A stretch of 19,547 bases of DNA from Actinocrinis sp046724665. GTDB lineage: Bacteria; Actinomycetota; Actinomycetes; Streptomycetales; Catenulisporaceae. Positions within the stretch are counted from its first letter, which is position 1, and every line of letters starts with the position of its first letter. The position numbers were made by a program, and so were the translations under genes. The stretch spans positions 1-19,547 of the forward strand of contig JBKOWZ010000216.1 in assembly GCA_046724665.1 (NCBI GenBank), written 5' to 3'. Shown here piece by piece: positions 1 through 6,135 of the stretch. Under the pieces are notes generated by a model. That model searched no databases and was not told where the DNA came from. It saw nothing but the letters and a program-made list of their open reading frames with translations.

Positions 1-132
1 GGCGAGTGCCGTGGTGCCGGTGGTGAGGGTGAGTGCGAGGGCTGCGGCGGCGAGGCGCCGGGGTGGACGCGTCCCGTGGGCGTCGTCGGAATGGGAATGG
101 GTGCTGTGGGCGTGGGTGCGGGGTGGTCGCAC
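1..132 (-). CDS. N-terminus of a secreted protein (cut by the window edge)
   Basis: A GTG codon at 132-130 opens a frame that stays open to the window edge (44 residues visible). An AGGAG-type ribosome site (139-144 on the complementary strand) lies 6 nt before it. The visible part is a His/Ser/Asp/Arg-rich lead, then RRLAAAALALTLTTGTTALA, which reads as the basic n-region and hydrophobic core of a Sec signal peptide ending in ALA. The mature protein lies outside the window, so its function is not visible. Its upstream region holds a TTGACA promoter overlapped by DasR/dre-like boxes. By inference it could be a chitin- or aminosugar-related exoenzyme or binding protein. The frame and start are reasonably sure; the function is open. 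Confidence 0.6.
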   Translation of the reverse strand, partial: MRPPRTHAHSTHSHSDDAHGTRPPRRLAAAALALTLTTGTTALA

Positions 133-213
133 GGAGCGCTCCCTGTCTGCGGTGGGCGGGTAGCCGTGATGGCTCCGGGTCGCCGTACCGGAGTAGAGCG
201 GTTCGTGTGCACG

Positions 214-242
214 ATGGTCCAGACCATTGCACGCGCTGTCAA
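214..242 (-). promoter_or_regulatory. Promoter of the left-edge secreted protein
   Basis: On the minus strand a perfect -35 TTGACA (242-237) is followed after exactly 17 bp by GACCAT (219-214), which keeps the A2/T6 positions expected of an actinobacterial -10. The predicted transcript start would be near 207, about 75 nt before the GTG at 132. The -10 is embedded in one dre-like box and the second box lies just upstream of the -35, as expected of a repressed promoter. Confidence 0.5.
215..226. promoter_or_regulatory. DasR/dre-like operator box 1
   Basis: TGGTCCAGACCA differs at one position from TGGTCTAGACCA, the core of the DasR-responsive element known from Streptomyces aminosugar and chitinase genes. 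It is a near-perfect dyad and covers the spacer and -10 of the promoter of the left-edge gene. DasR is a GntR-type regulator that leaves DNA when it binds aminosugar phosphates; that is family knowledge, and no dasR gene is in this window. Confidence 0.6.
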
Positions 243-247
243 GGCTA

Positions 248-259
248 TGGTCTGGACCA
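248..259. promoter_or_regulatory. DasR/dre-like operator box 2
   Basis: TGGTCTGGACCA differs from the dre core at one position and is the exact reverse complement of the box at 215-226. The two boxes are 33 bp apart start to start, about three helical turns, so both would face the same side of the helix. This box lies just upstream of the TTGACA -35 and 11 bp beyond the stop codon of the neighbouring wall-protein gene. Confidence 0.6.
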
Positions 260-270
260 ATTCGGCAGCG

Positions 271-1254
271 TCAGCGGCCCGTTCGCCGATCGGATCGGTG
301 CGCGAAGCGCATCATGGACGCACCTGTCGCCAGCGCGAGCAGACCGAGGGTCAGCGGCCAGGCCGCGTCGGTACCAGTCGCGGCCAGCATGGGCACCGTG
401 CATGGCGAGCTGCTGCCACTGCTACCGGACCCGCTGGATCCGCTTGGCATCGGGGTGGCTGAACTGCTGCCCGAACCCGCGGTCGGACCAGGACTCGAAC
501 TAGCGCCACTGCTTGATCCGGCGTTCGAGCCGGCGAGTGGTCCCGCTGAGCATCCCGCTACCGGCGTCCCGACCCCGATCCGTTCACTCGTGCCCGCGGT
601 GTGCAGGCTTCTCGGGCTCTTGCGCGGGCCCGGCTTGTGCGACGGCTTCGCCAAGGCGGTGGTGACCACCATCGGGGCAGGAGGCACGACGCTCTTGGCC
701 ACCGTGAGCCCGACGTAGTTCTCCAGCGCCACCGCGACGCCGCCGCCGACCAGTTGCGAGCCGCTCGTGACGGTCGGAGAGACGTGCAGCGTGAACGTGT
801 ATGTGCGGAAGCTGGTCGAGTTGCCGAACGAGCCCGCCGGGACCACGACGTCGAAGAAGCCCGGCGCGCTGCGGACGAACACCCGGGTCAGCGGGATCGA
901 GCGCGTCATCGGGACCGCGTTCCTGCTGCCCTTGGGCGCGTTGCCGCGAATCGTCTCCAGCACGTTCGGACTCACCTCGGTGTGTTGAGGCATCGTCACC
1001 GTCACGTGCACGCTGGTGTGGTCGTCGAGGCTCTGCGGGCCGTGGTTGATCAGGCTCACCGTCATCGTGGCCTGACCACCGGGGTGCACCTGCGCGCTGG
1101 CGTAGCCGATCTCCGCGGAGACGTTCGGGGTGGCGCTGTGCTGCGGCCCGGCGTCGGAGGCCGTCGCGGGGGCGGCGGCGAGCAGCACGACGGGAAGGCC
1201 GCAGACGCCGGCTAGGACGCTGCGCATCAGGACACTGCGCAGGGAGACACGCAC
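271..1254 (-). CDS. Secreted cell-wall protein with LAATG sortase signal
   Basis: The frame is open to an ATG at 1389, but I choose the GTG at 1254 because GGAGGA lies 7 nt before it (1262-1267) and a signal peptide follows at once (residues 1-33, ending ATAS). This gives 327 aa. Residues about 34-190 look like a beta-sandwich extracellular domain of the DUF11-like kind (VSLINHGPQSLDDHTSVHV). A Ser/Gly/Pro-rich wall-spanning stretch follows (about 222-288). The C-terminus is a cell-wall sorting signal: LAATG at residues 290-294, a hydrophobic stretch, then a basic tail RRTGR. LAXTG is the motif cut by class E sortases of high-GC actinobacteria. No sortase gene is in the window. The ligand or partner is unknown; a surface or aerial-structure role is inference. 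Confidence 0.75.
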   Translation of the reverse strand: MRVSLRSVLMRSVLAGVCGLPVVLLAAAPATASDAGPQHSATPNVSAEIGYASAQVHPGGQATMTVSLINHGPQSLDDHTSVHVTVTMPQHTEVSPNVLETIRGNAPKGSRNAVPMTRSIPLTRVFVRSAPGFFDVVVPAGSFGNSTSFRTYTFTLHVSPTVTSGSQLVGGGVAVALENYVGLTVAKSVVPPAPMVVTTALAKPSHKPGPRKSPRSLHTAGTSERIGVGTPVAGCSAGPLAGSNAGSSSGASSSPGPTAGSGSSSATPMPSGSSGSGSSGSSSPCTVPMLAATGTDAAWPLTLGLLALATGASMMRFAHRSDRRTGR

Positions 1255-1484
1255 GGGCGGTTCCTCCAACTCGGTGGTGACGAATCTTGCTGCCGACAGA
1301 CCCCGTGCCCGCAAGGACCGGGAAGCAGCGCCACCGTAGGCCGAATGAGTAACCGCACTCGTTTTGTTAGCGCCGCGACGCGCCGCCATCCACCCTTTCG
1401 GCGCAGCGGCGTTGCGGCAGGAGAGTTAACCCAGGGAGAGCAAGAGGATGAGTACTGGCCACTGGCACCGGCCGCTGGCGCCGG

Positions 1485-2975
1485 TCACGCCACCAGGTCG
1501 GCACGGTGGTCGGCGGCCTGCCGGGGTCCCGGCACCTCGCGGGCCAGCGCGAGCCTGCGCACGGCCTCCCGCAGCTGCTGCGGCGGCTGTACGTACGGCA
1601 GGCGCAGGTACCGCTCGAAGGTGCCCGGGTCGGCTCCGAAGCGCGGCCCGGCGTGCACCATCACTCCATGCGTCTGCGCACGCTGCGACAGCGTGGTCGC
1701 GTCCTCCCGATCCATCCGCAGCCACAGGGACAGGCCGCCCTCCGGCACCCGGTACGTCCAGTTCGGGAACGTCTCGCCGACCGCCTGCATCAGCACCGCG
1801 CGCTGCTCGCGCCAGTCCTGCCGGTGCCCCTCCGCGTAGTCCTGCCCGTCGCGCAGCACCACGGCCGCGGCGAGCTGGTCGAGCATGGGGGAGGCCAGGT
1901 CCATCGCCGCGCGCGCGGCGGCCAGTTCGTGCACGATGCGCGTCGGGCCGCGCAGCCAGCCGATGCGCAGCCCGCTCCAGAAGGACTTGGACATCGAGCC
2001 GCACACCAGCACCGACTCCGCGTCGGCCGGCCGGATCGTCGTCGCGAACGGCGGCGGTACCGGCACGTCGAGCGCCACCTCGGTGATCGTCTCGTCGGCC
2101 AGCAGCCACGATCCGGCGCGCCGGGCCGCGCGCGCGATCGAGGCCTGCATGTCGGCGTCCATCAGGTGCCCGGTCGGGTTCTGGAAGTGCGGGATGAGAT
2201 AGGCCAGCCGGGGCCGCAGCTGCGCGAGCGCGTTCTCGTAGCCGCCCGGCACCCAGCCGTGCTCCTCCAGCGGCACCGGCATCGGACGGGTCTGCGCGTT
2301 CCAGAACGTGTCGAGCGCGTTCGGGTACGTCGGGCTCTCGACTAGGACGCGGTCGCCCGCGCGGCACAGCAGCCGGGCCACCATCGTGATCGCGCCCTGA
2401 GCCCCGTTGGTCACCAGGATCTGGTCCGGAGAGGTCGGCAGCCCGCGCGCGCTGTAAGAGTCCGCGATCGCCTCGCGCAGCATGCCAAGTCCGTACGGCG
2501 CGTAGCTGCCCGCGCCGGAGTAGGCCGGAAGCTGCTCCGCCGCGGTGCGCAGCGCCGCCTGAAGCACCGGCAGCTGGGCGGGCGGCGAGGCGCACATCAG
2601 GTCGATGACGTCGCTATCCGGCCAGCCGGTCTGCCAGCCGCCGGCGATGCGCGCCGCCGCGCCGTCCGGCAGCGAGATGTAGGTGCCCGAGCCTTGTCGG
2701 CTGACCGCGAACCCTGACTCGCGCAGCAGGGCGTACGCCACGGTGACCGTGGTGCGGCTGACCGCGAGCGCGGTGCTCAGTGTGCGCTCGGCGGGCAGCC
2801 GGGTGCCCAGCGCGAGGCGGCCGTCCAGCACCAGGCCGGTGATCCGCTCGGCGAGCGCGGCCTGGAGCGGCTTGCCGCGCCGGTCGGCGTCGCCGCCGGC
2901 GCTGCGCCACGGGCCGAGCCGCGCGGCGAGCTGACCCGCCCCGATCGTCGCCGTCGGTACGGCCGCTCCAGACAT
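1485..2975 (-). CDS. yczR: MocR-family PLP-dependent transcriptional regulator (YczR-type)
   Basis: The 496-aa protein has the MocR layout: a GntR winged helix at about residues 35-103 (RLPAERTLSTALAVSRTTVTVAYALL, then the GSGTY wing), a linker, and a fold-type I aminotransferase domain to the end. The aminotransferase marks are NPTG at 266-269, the ADE motif with D294, and SMSKSFWSGLRIGW with the PLP lysine at K330 and the phosphate-binding arginine R337. These proteins usually bind PLP or its derivatives and control a neighbouring gene rather than act as enzymes. The divergent neighbour is a YczE-type membrane protein, a pairing known as YczR-YczE. ATG at 2975 is preceded by GAAGGTGG. Family assignment is firm; the YczR subgroup rests mainly on the neighbour, and the inducer is unknown. 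Confidence 0.88.
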   Translation of the reverse strand: MSGAAVPTATIGAGQLAARLGPWRSAGGDADRRGKPLQAALAERITGLVLDGRLALGTRLPAERTLSTALAVSRTTVTVAYALLRESGFAVSRQGSGTYISLPDGAAARIAGGWQTGWPDSDVIDLMCASPPAQLPVLQAALRTAAEQLPAYSGAGSYAPYGLGMLREAIADSYSARGLPTSPDQILVTNGAQGAITMVARLLCRAGDRVLVESPTYPNALDTFWNAQTRPMPVPLEEHGWVPGGYENALAQLRPRLAYLIPHFQNPTGHLMDADMQASIARAARRAGSWLLADETITEVALDVPVPPPFATTIRPADAESVLVCGSMSKSFWSGLRIGWLRGPTRIVHELAAARAAMDLASPMLDQLAAAVVLRDGQDYAEGHRQDWREQRAVLMQAVGETFPNWTYRVPEGGLSLWLRMDREDATTLSQRAQTHGVMVHAGPRFGADPGTFERYLRLPYVQPPQQLREAVRRLALAREVPGPRQAADHRADLVA

Positions 2976-2992
2976 CAGGCCACCTTCTCTGA

Positions 2993-3052
2993 ATTGGCTA
3001 TCGCTTGCCAGTCCAATCTAGGACCAGAATCGCATCACCAGGCCAATCTCGG
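2993..3052. promoter_or_regulatory. Putative MocR/YczR operator in the divergent promoter
   Basis: The 91-bp region between the two divergent genes holds a direct repeat, CCAGTCCAATCTAGG (3008-3022) and CCAGGCCAATCTCGG (3038-3052), 13 of 15 bases identical and exactly 30 bp apart. An inverted half-box ATTGGC lies at 2993-2998, 20 bp from the first CCAAT. Two direct boxes plus one inverted box is the arrangement described for other MocR regulators such as PdxR. The region is also bracketed by CTTGCC (3004-3009) and GGCAAG (3051-3056), which are complementary. Confidence 0.5.
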
Positions 3053-3066
3053 CAAGGGGGAGCACA

Positions 3067-3828
3067 ATGGTCAACCAGACGGTCATCACCGACGCGCTGG
3101 AGCGGGAGCTGGTCGCGCGACAGGCCGACCGGATCAGCCAGCCGATCGACCTGCGGCGGCTCGCGCGCACCTGGGGCCGGGCCCGGCGCGCGGCCCGCCG
3201 TTCCATGCCGCGCGACCAGCCGGCAGCGCGGCTAATCCAGCTGACGATCGGCCTGCTGGTCTACGGCGTCAGCGAGGCGCTGATGCTCGCCCCGTCGGTC
3301 GGCGTCGATCCCTGGGACGTGTTCCACACCGGCCTGTCCCGGATCACCGGCATCCCGGTCGGCACGGTGCTGATCCTGATCGGCGGCGTCGTATTGCTGC
3401 TGTGGATACCCCTGCGGCAGGTGCCGGGTATCGGCACGGTCGCGAACATCTTCGTCATCGGCATAGTGATCGACGTGCTGCTGGCCACCATGTCCGTACC
3501 GCACGCGTTCTGGCTGCGCTGGGGCATGTTCGTCGCGGGCGTCGTCCTCAACGCGGTCGCCACCGGCCTCTACATCGGCGCCGGGCTCGGGCCCGGCCCG
3601 CGCGACGGCCTGACTACCGGGCTCGGCGACCGCGGCCGGTCGATCCGGGTCGTACGCACGGCGATCGAACTGTCGGTCCTCGCGGTCGGCTGGCTGCTCG
3701 GCGGCAACGTCGGCGCGGGCACGGTCGTGTACGCGGTCGCGATCGGGCCGCTGGTGCACGTGACGATCCCGATGTTCGCCGGGCGGCGCCCCGCCTTCGT
3801 GCGCGCCCTGACCATGAACGCGCCCTAG
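3067..3828 (+). CDS. yczE: YczE-family integral membrane protein
   Basis: 253 aa; ATG at 3067 with an AAGGGGGAG ribosome site just before it. After a basic cytosolic N-terminus of about 55 residues (RRLARTWGRARRAARRS) come about five hydrophobic segments. The family signatures are visible: GVSEALMLAPSVGVDPWDVF, with the GxDPWDVF motif, and GAGLGPGPRDGLTTGL, repeated in most YczE/YitT-like proteins. Its transport or sensing function is not established. It is read divergently from the MocR regulator and is presumably that regulator's main target. Its stop codon is part of a palindrome shared with the convergent gene. The unusually long basic N-terminus suggests an added cytosolic segment, or that a later start is used; I see no better downstream ribosome site. 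Confidence 0.8.
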   Translation: MVNQTVITDALERELVARQADRISQPIDLRRLARTWGRARRAARRSMPRDQPAARLIQLTIGLLVYGVSEALMLAPSVGVDPWDVFHTGLSRITGIPVGTVLILIGGVVLLLWIPLRQVPGIGTVANIFVIGIVIDVLLATMSVPHAFWLRWGMFVAGVVLNAVATGLYIGAGLGPGPRDGLTTGLGDRGRSIRVVRTAIELSVLAVGWLLGGNVGAGTVVYAVAIGPLVHVTIPMFAGRRPAFVRALTMNAP

Positions 3829-3842
3829 CGCCTCGGCGCTAG
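3825..3842. terminator. Bidirectional palindrome holding both stop codons
   Basis: CTAGCGCCTCGGCGCTAG is a perfect dyad with 8-bp arms around TC. The TAG of yczE (3826-3828) is in the left arm. The TAG of the minus-strand gene (3841-3839) is in the right arm. The two coding regions are only 10 bp apart. There is no T-tract on either side, which is usual for high-GC actinobacteria. It probably ends transcription from both sides, but a protein-binding site is possible. Confidence 0.5.
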
Positions 3843-4285
3843 CATTCGATCTGCAACTTCGCCGCGATCGACCGCAGGACCGCGTCCTGCGCCGCGAGAT
3901 GCGCGGCGACCTGCTCCTGACCGTGCAGCAGCGCCTCGGCGTCCTTGTACGTCGCCTCGGAGCGCTTGTCCGCGGCGTCGGCCTGCACGTTCTGGCCGAC
4001 CATGATGATCGACAGCAGTACCAGTTGCAGGAAGGTCTGCGCGATCCACTGGATCAGCGTCGCGGTGCCGCCGCGGATCGCCGAGGGCAGGCTCACCATG
4101 TCCAGCGCGGCGAACGCGTACGCGCACCACATGCTGCCCACCACCCGGGTGATGATGATCGCCAGCCGGGTGTTGAAGCGGGCGATCGCGTTGGCCGTGT
4201 TGTGCTGGTCGGCCACCTTGACCGGGCCGTGCGCCTTGCGGTGCTCGACGTGCGGGTGCAGCGCGTGGACGTAGAAGCCGCTCAT
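3839..4285 (-). CDS. Small membrane protein, DUF1003-like topology
   Basis: 148 aa, ATG at 4285 with only a weak GGGG-type ribosome site. Residues about 30-60 (FNTRLAIIITRVVGSMWCAYAFAAL) and 75-97 (LIQWIAQTFLQLVLLSIIMVG) form two membrane segments. They are followed by QNVQADAADKRSEATYKDAEALL and a helical, Glu/Ala/Gln-rich tail that may form a coiled coil. This order of hairpin, GQN motif, then charged helix matches DUF1003-type proteins, but I give that as resemblance only. No enzymatic motif is visible. The gene is single on its strand and converges on yczE. The His-rich start (HALHPHVEHRKAHG) is notable and could bind metal. Confidence 0.7.
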   Translation of the reverse strand: MSGFYVHALHPHVEHRKAHGPVKVADQHNTANAIARFNTRLAIIITRVVGSMWCAYAFAALDMVSLPSAIRGGTATLIQWIAQTFLQLVLLSIIMVGQNVQADAADKRSEATYKDAEALLHGQEQVAAHLAAQDAVLRSIAAKLQIEC

Positions 4286-4354
4286 CGCCGGATATACCCC
4301 TGTCCTTGTTGGCGGTCGGCCGGGGCCTGAGCGCGCCGGGCCGCAGATCGAGCC

Positions 4355-4360
4355 AGGTTA
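4355..4360 (-). promoter_or_regulatory. Possible -10 box for the 3839-4285 gene
   Basis: On the minus strand TAACCT (4360-4355) fits the TAxxxT actinobacterial -10 and is the same hexamer seen before fmdB. It would give a leader of about 62 nt. I see no convincing -35 at 16-19 bp, so this is weak. Confidence 0.25.
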
Positions 4361-4412
4361 GCGCGACGGCGGCCGCCGTTCGGCCGGTTCGCCGCGGGTC
4401 GCGGGCGGGGTC

Positions 4413-4441
4413 TTGACGTGCCAACTGGACTAGACCATTGT
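4413..4441 (+). promoter_or_regulatory. Chitinase promoter with embedded dre-like box
   Basis: TTGACG (4413-4418), 17 bp, then CATTGT (4436-4441) with the A2/T6 pattern. The spacer and the edge of the -10 hold TGGACTAGACCA (4426-4437), one mismatch from the DasR-responsive core TGGTCTAGACCA. The layout repeats that at 214-242: the same 17-bp spacing with the box between -35 and -10. The leader to the GTG at 4548 would be about 100 nt. Confidence 0.6.
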
Positions 4442-4547
4442 CTCTTGGTGCGCGGTGCTACGGCGACGCACCGGGTGTGTACGAACGCGCAGTCCCCTGC
4501 ACGGGGCGGCGAACGGCGCCCCGTGACTCGCCGAAGGAGAACTCTCC

Positions 4548-6047
4548 GTGGCCCGTAGCCGCATCCCACTTCGCAATGCCCTGAAGCGCAGGCAGCTCTA
4601 CGCCGTCGGCGCGGCCCTCGCCGCGCTCGTGCTGCCGGTGACCGTGTACCTCGCCGCCGCTCCCGCGTCCGCCGCCACCAACCTGCTGACCAACCCGGGT
4701 TTCGAGACCGGCAACCTCACCGGCTGGTCCTGCGACGCGGGCACCGCAACCATCGTCTCGACGCCCGTACACTCCGGCACCCACGCACTAGCCGGCACAC
4801 CCACCTCCAACGCCACCGCACAATGCACCCAGACCGTGCCCGTACAGCCCAACACCAGCTACACCCTCACCGGCTACGTCGAAGGCTCCTACGTCTACCT
4901 CGGCATCACCGGCGGCACCTCCACCTGGACACCCTCAGCCACCACCTGGCAACAACTCACGGTCACCTACACCACCAGCGCCACACAGACCACGATCCAG
5001 GTCTACACCCACGGCTGGTACGCACAACCCACCTACCACGCCGACGATCTGTCACTGAGTGGTCCGGGCGGCACCGGCAGCTCGACGCCGCCGACCACCC
5101 CGGCGTCCTCCCCGCCGCCGACCTCCCAGTCGCCCAGCCCGAGCCCGACGTCCACCGGCGTCGGCGGCTCGGTCGGCAAGGTGGCCCCGTACGTGGACAT
5201 GTCGAACAACCAGGAGCCGATGCTGAACCTGGCGGCCAAGGCCGGGATGAAGTCCTACACCGCCGCCTTCGTCATCGGCTCCGGCTGCACCCCGATCTGG
5301 GGCGACACGCTCCCGGTGACCAACGACCCGGCCATGGACCACAACATCGCCACCGCCAAGGCCGACGGCGCGACGCCGATCATCTCCTTCGGCGGCGCCG
5401 GCGGCAGCGAACTGGCGATGACCTGCACCGCGCTCTCCAGCCTCCAGGCCGCGTACCAGTCGGTGATCAGCCACTTCGGCATCAACCACATCGACTTCGA
5501 CATCGAGGGCGCGCCGCTGGACTACACGCCGAACAACGACGTCCGCTTCAAGGCCATCAACGGCCTCGAGGCCGCCAACCCCGGCCTGGTCGTCTCGGTC
5601 ACCCTGCCGGTGCTGCCGACCGGCCTGGCGCCGGACGGCGTCGCCTTCCTCAACCTGGCCAAGCAGGACGGCACCCGCATCGACCTGGTCAACGTGATGG
5701 CGATGGACTACGGGTCCTCCTTCACCGGCGACATGGGCCAGGAGGCGATCCAGGCCGCGCAGAGCACGCTGGCCCAGGTGAGGGCCGACTGGCCGGGCGA
5801 CAGCTACGCCAACATCGGGGTGACCCCGATGATCGGACAGAACGACCAGGCCGGCGAGGTGTTCAGCAAGGCGAACGCGCAGACACTGGTCAGCTGGGCG
5901 AACAGCAACCACCTCGGCCGGCTCGCGTTCTGGTCGGTGGACCGCGACCAGCCGTGTACCGGCTCGGTCTCCGGCCTGCCGTCCTGCTCCTACGTCTCGC
6001 AGCAGCCGCTGGACTTCACCAAGATCTTCGACAGCTACAGCGGCTGA
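4548..6047 (+). CDS. Secreted GH18 chitinase-type glycosidase with N-terminal CBM
   Basis: 499 aa; GTG at 4548, 7 nt after AAGGAGA. Residues 1-42 are a long Sec signal (hydrophobic core, cleavage after ASA). Residues about 44-170 are a beta-sandwich carbohydrate-binding module (NLLTNPGFETGNLTGWSC to YHADDLSLSG). A Pro/Ser/Thr linker follows (about 172-205), then a GH18 barrel from about 211 to the end. The catalytic strand reads NHIDFDIEG: D316, D318 and the acid E320 of DxxDxDxE are present, while the first Asp is Asn (N313). SFGGAGG and MAMDYGS are further GH18 marks. It probably cleaves chitin or related N-acetylglucosamine polymers outside the cell. A dre-like box in its promoter supports this. 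Codons of the CBM (about 4740-5050) differ clearly from the rest. The exact GH18 subgroup and activity are unproven. Confidence 0.88.
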   Translation: MARSRIPLRNALKRRQLYAVGAALAALVLPVTVYLAAAPASAATNLLTNPGFETGNLTGWSCDAGTATIVSTPVHSGTHALAGTPTSNATAQCTQTVPVQPNTSYTLTGYVEGSYVYLGITGGTSTWTPSATTWQQLTVTYTTSATQTTIQVYTHGWYAQPTYHADDLSLSGPGGTGSSTPPTTPASSPPPTSQSPSPSPTSTGVGGSVGKVAPYVDMSNNQEPMLNLAAKAGMKSYTAAFVIGSGCTPIWGDTLPVTNDPAMDHNIATAKADGATPIISFGGAGGSELAMTCTALSSLQAAYQSVISHFGINHIDFDIEGAPLDYTPNNDVRFKAINGLEAANPGLVVSVTLPVLPTGLAPDGVAFLNLAKQDGTRIDLVNVMAMDYGSSFTGDMGQEAIQAAQSTLAQVRADWPGDSYANIGVTPMIGQNDQAGEVFSKANAQTLVSWANSNHLGRLAFWSVDRDQPCTGSVSGLPSCSYVSQQPLDFTKIFDSYSG

Positions 6048-6129
6048 GCCGCGCTGAGCCGATCGAGGGCTGCGACGGTCGCCCGCTCGTACGCACCGGC
6101 GTGCGGGCTGGCGACCGCCGTCGTTCGAT
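6040..6129 (+). terminator. Structured region after the chitinase gene
   Basis: A small hairpin, GCGGC-TGA-GCCGC (6040-6052), has the chitinase stop codon as its loop. A larger imperfect fold follows. It pairs ATCGA (6062-6066) with TCGAT (6125-6129), CGACGG (6073-6078) with CCGTCG (6118-6123), TCGCC (6079-6083) with GGCGA (6110-6114), and has a tip CGCAC-CGGC-GTGCG (6092-6105). It probably terminates transcription of the chitinase gene. It ends 6 nt before the next start codon, so it could also affect that gene's translation. Confidence 0.45.
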
Positions 6130-6135
6130 GGAGCC

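Noticed and set aside
1255..1389. 45-residue N-terminal extension of the LAATG protein to ATG 1389
   Set aside because: GGAGGA followed by GTG 1254 and a clean signal peptide is far better; an extension would bury the signal peptide inside the protein.
3232..3759. Minus-strand 175-codon frame opposite yczE
   Set aside because: Asp/Arg/Gln/His-rich antisense product; yczE has the family motifs.
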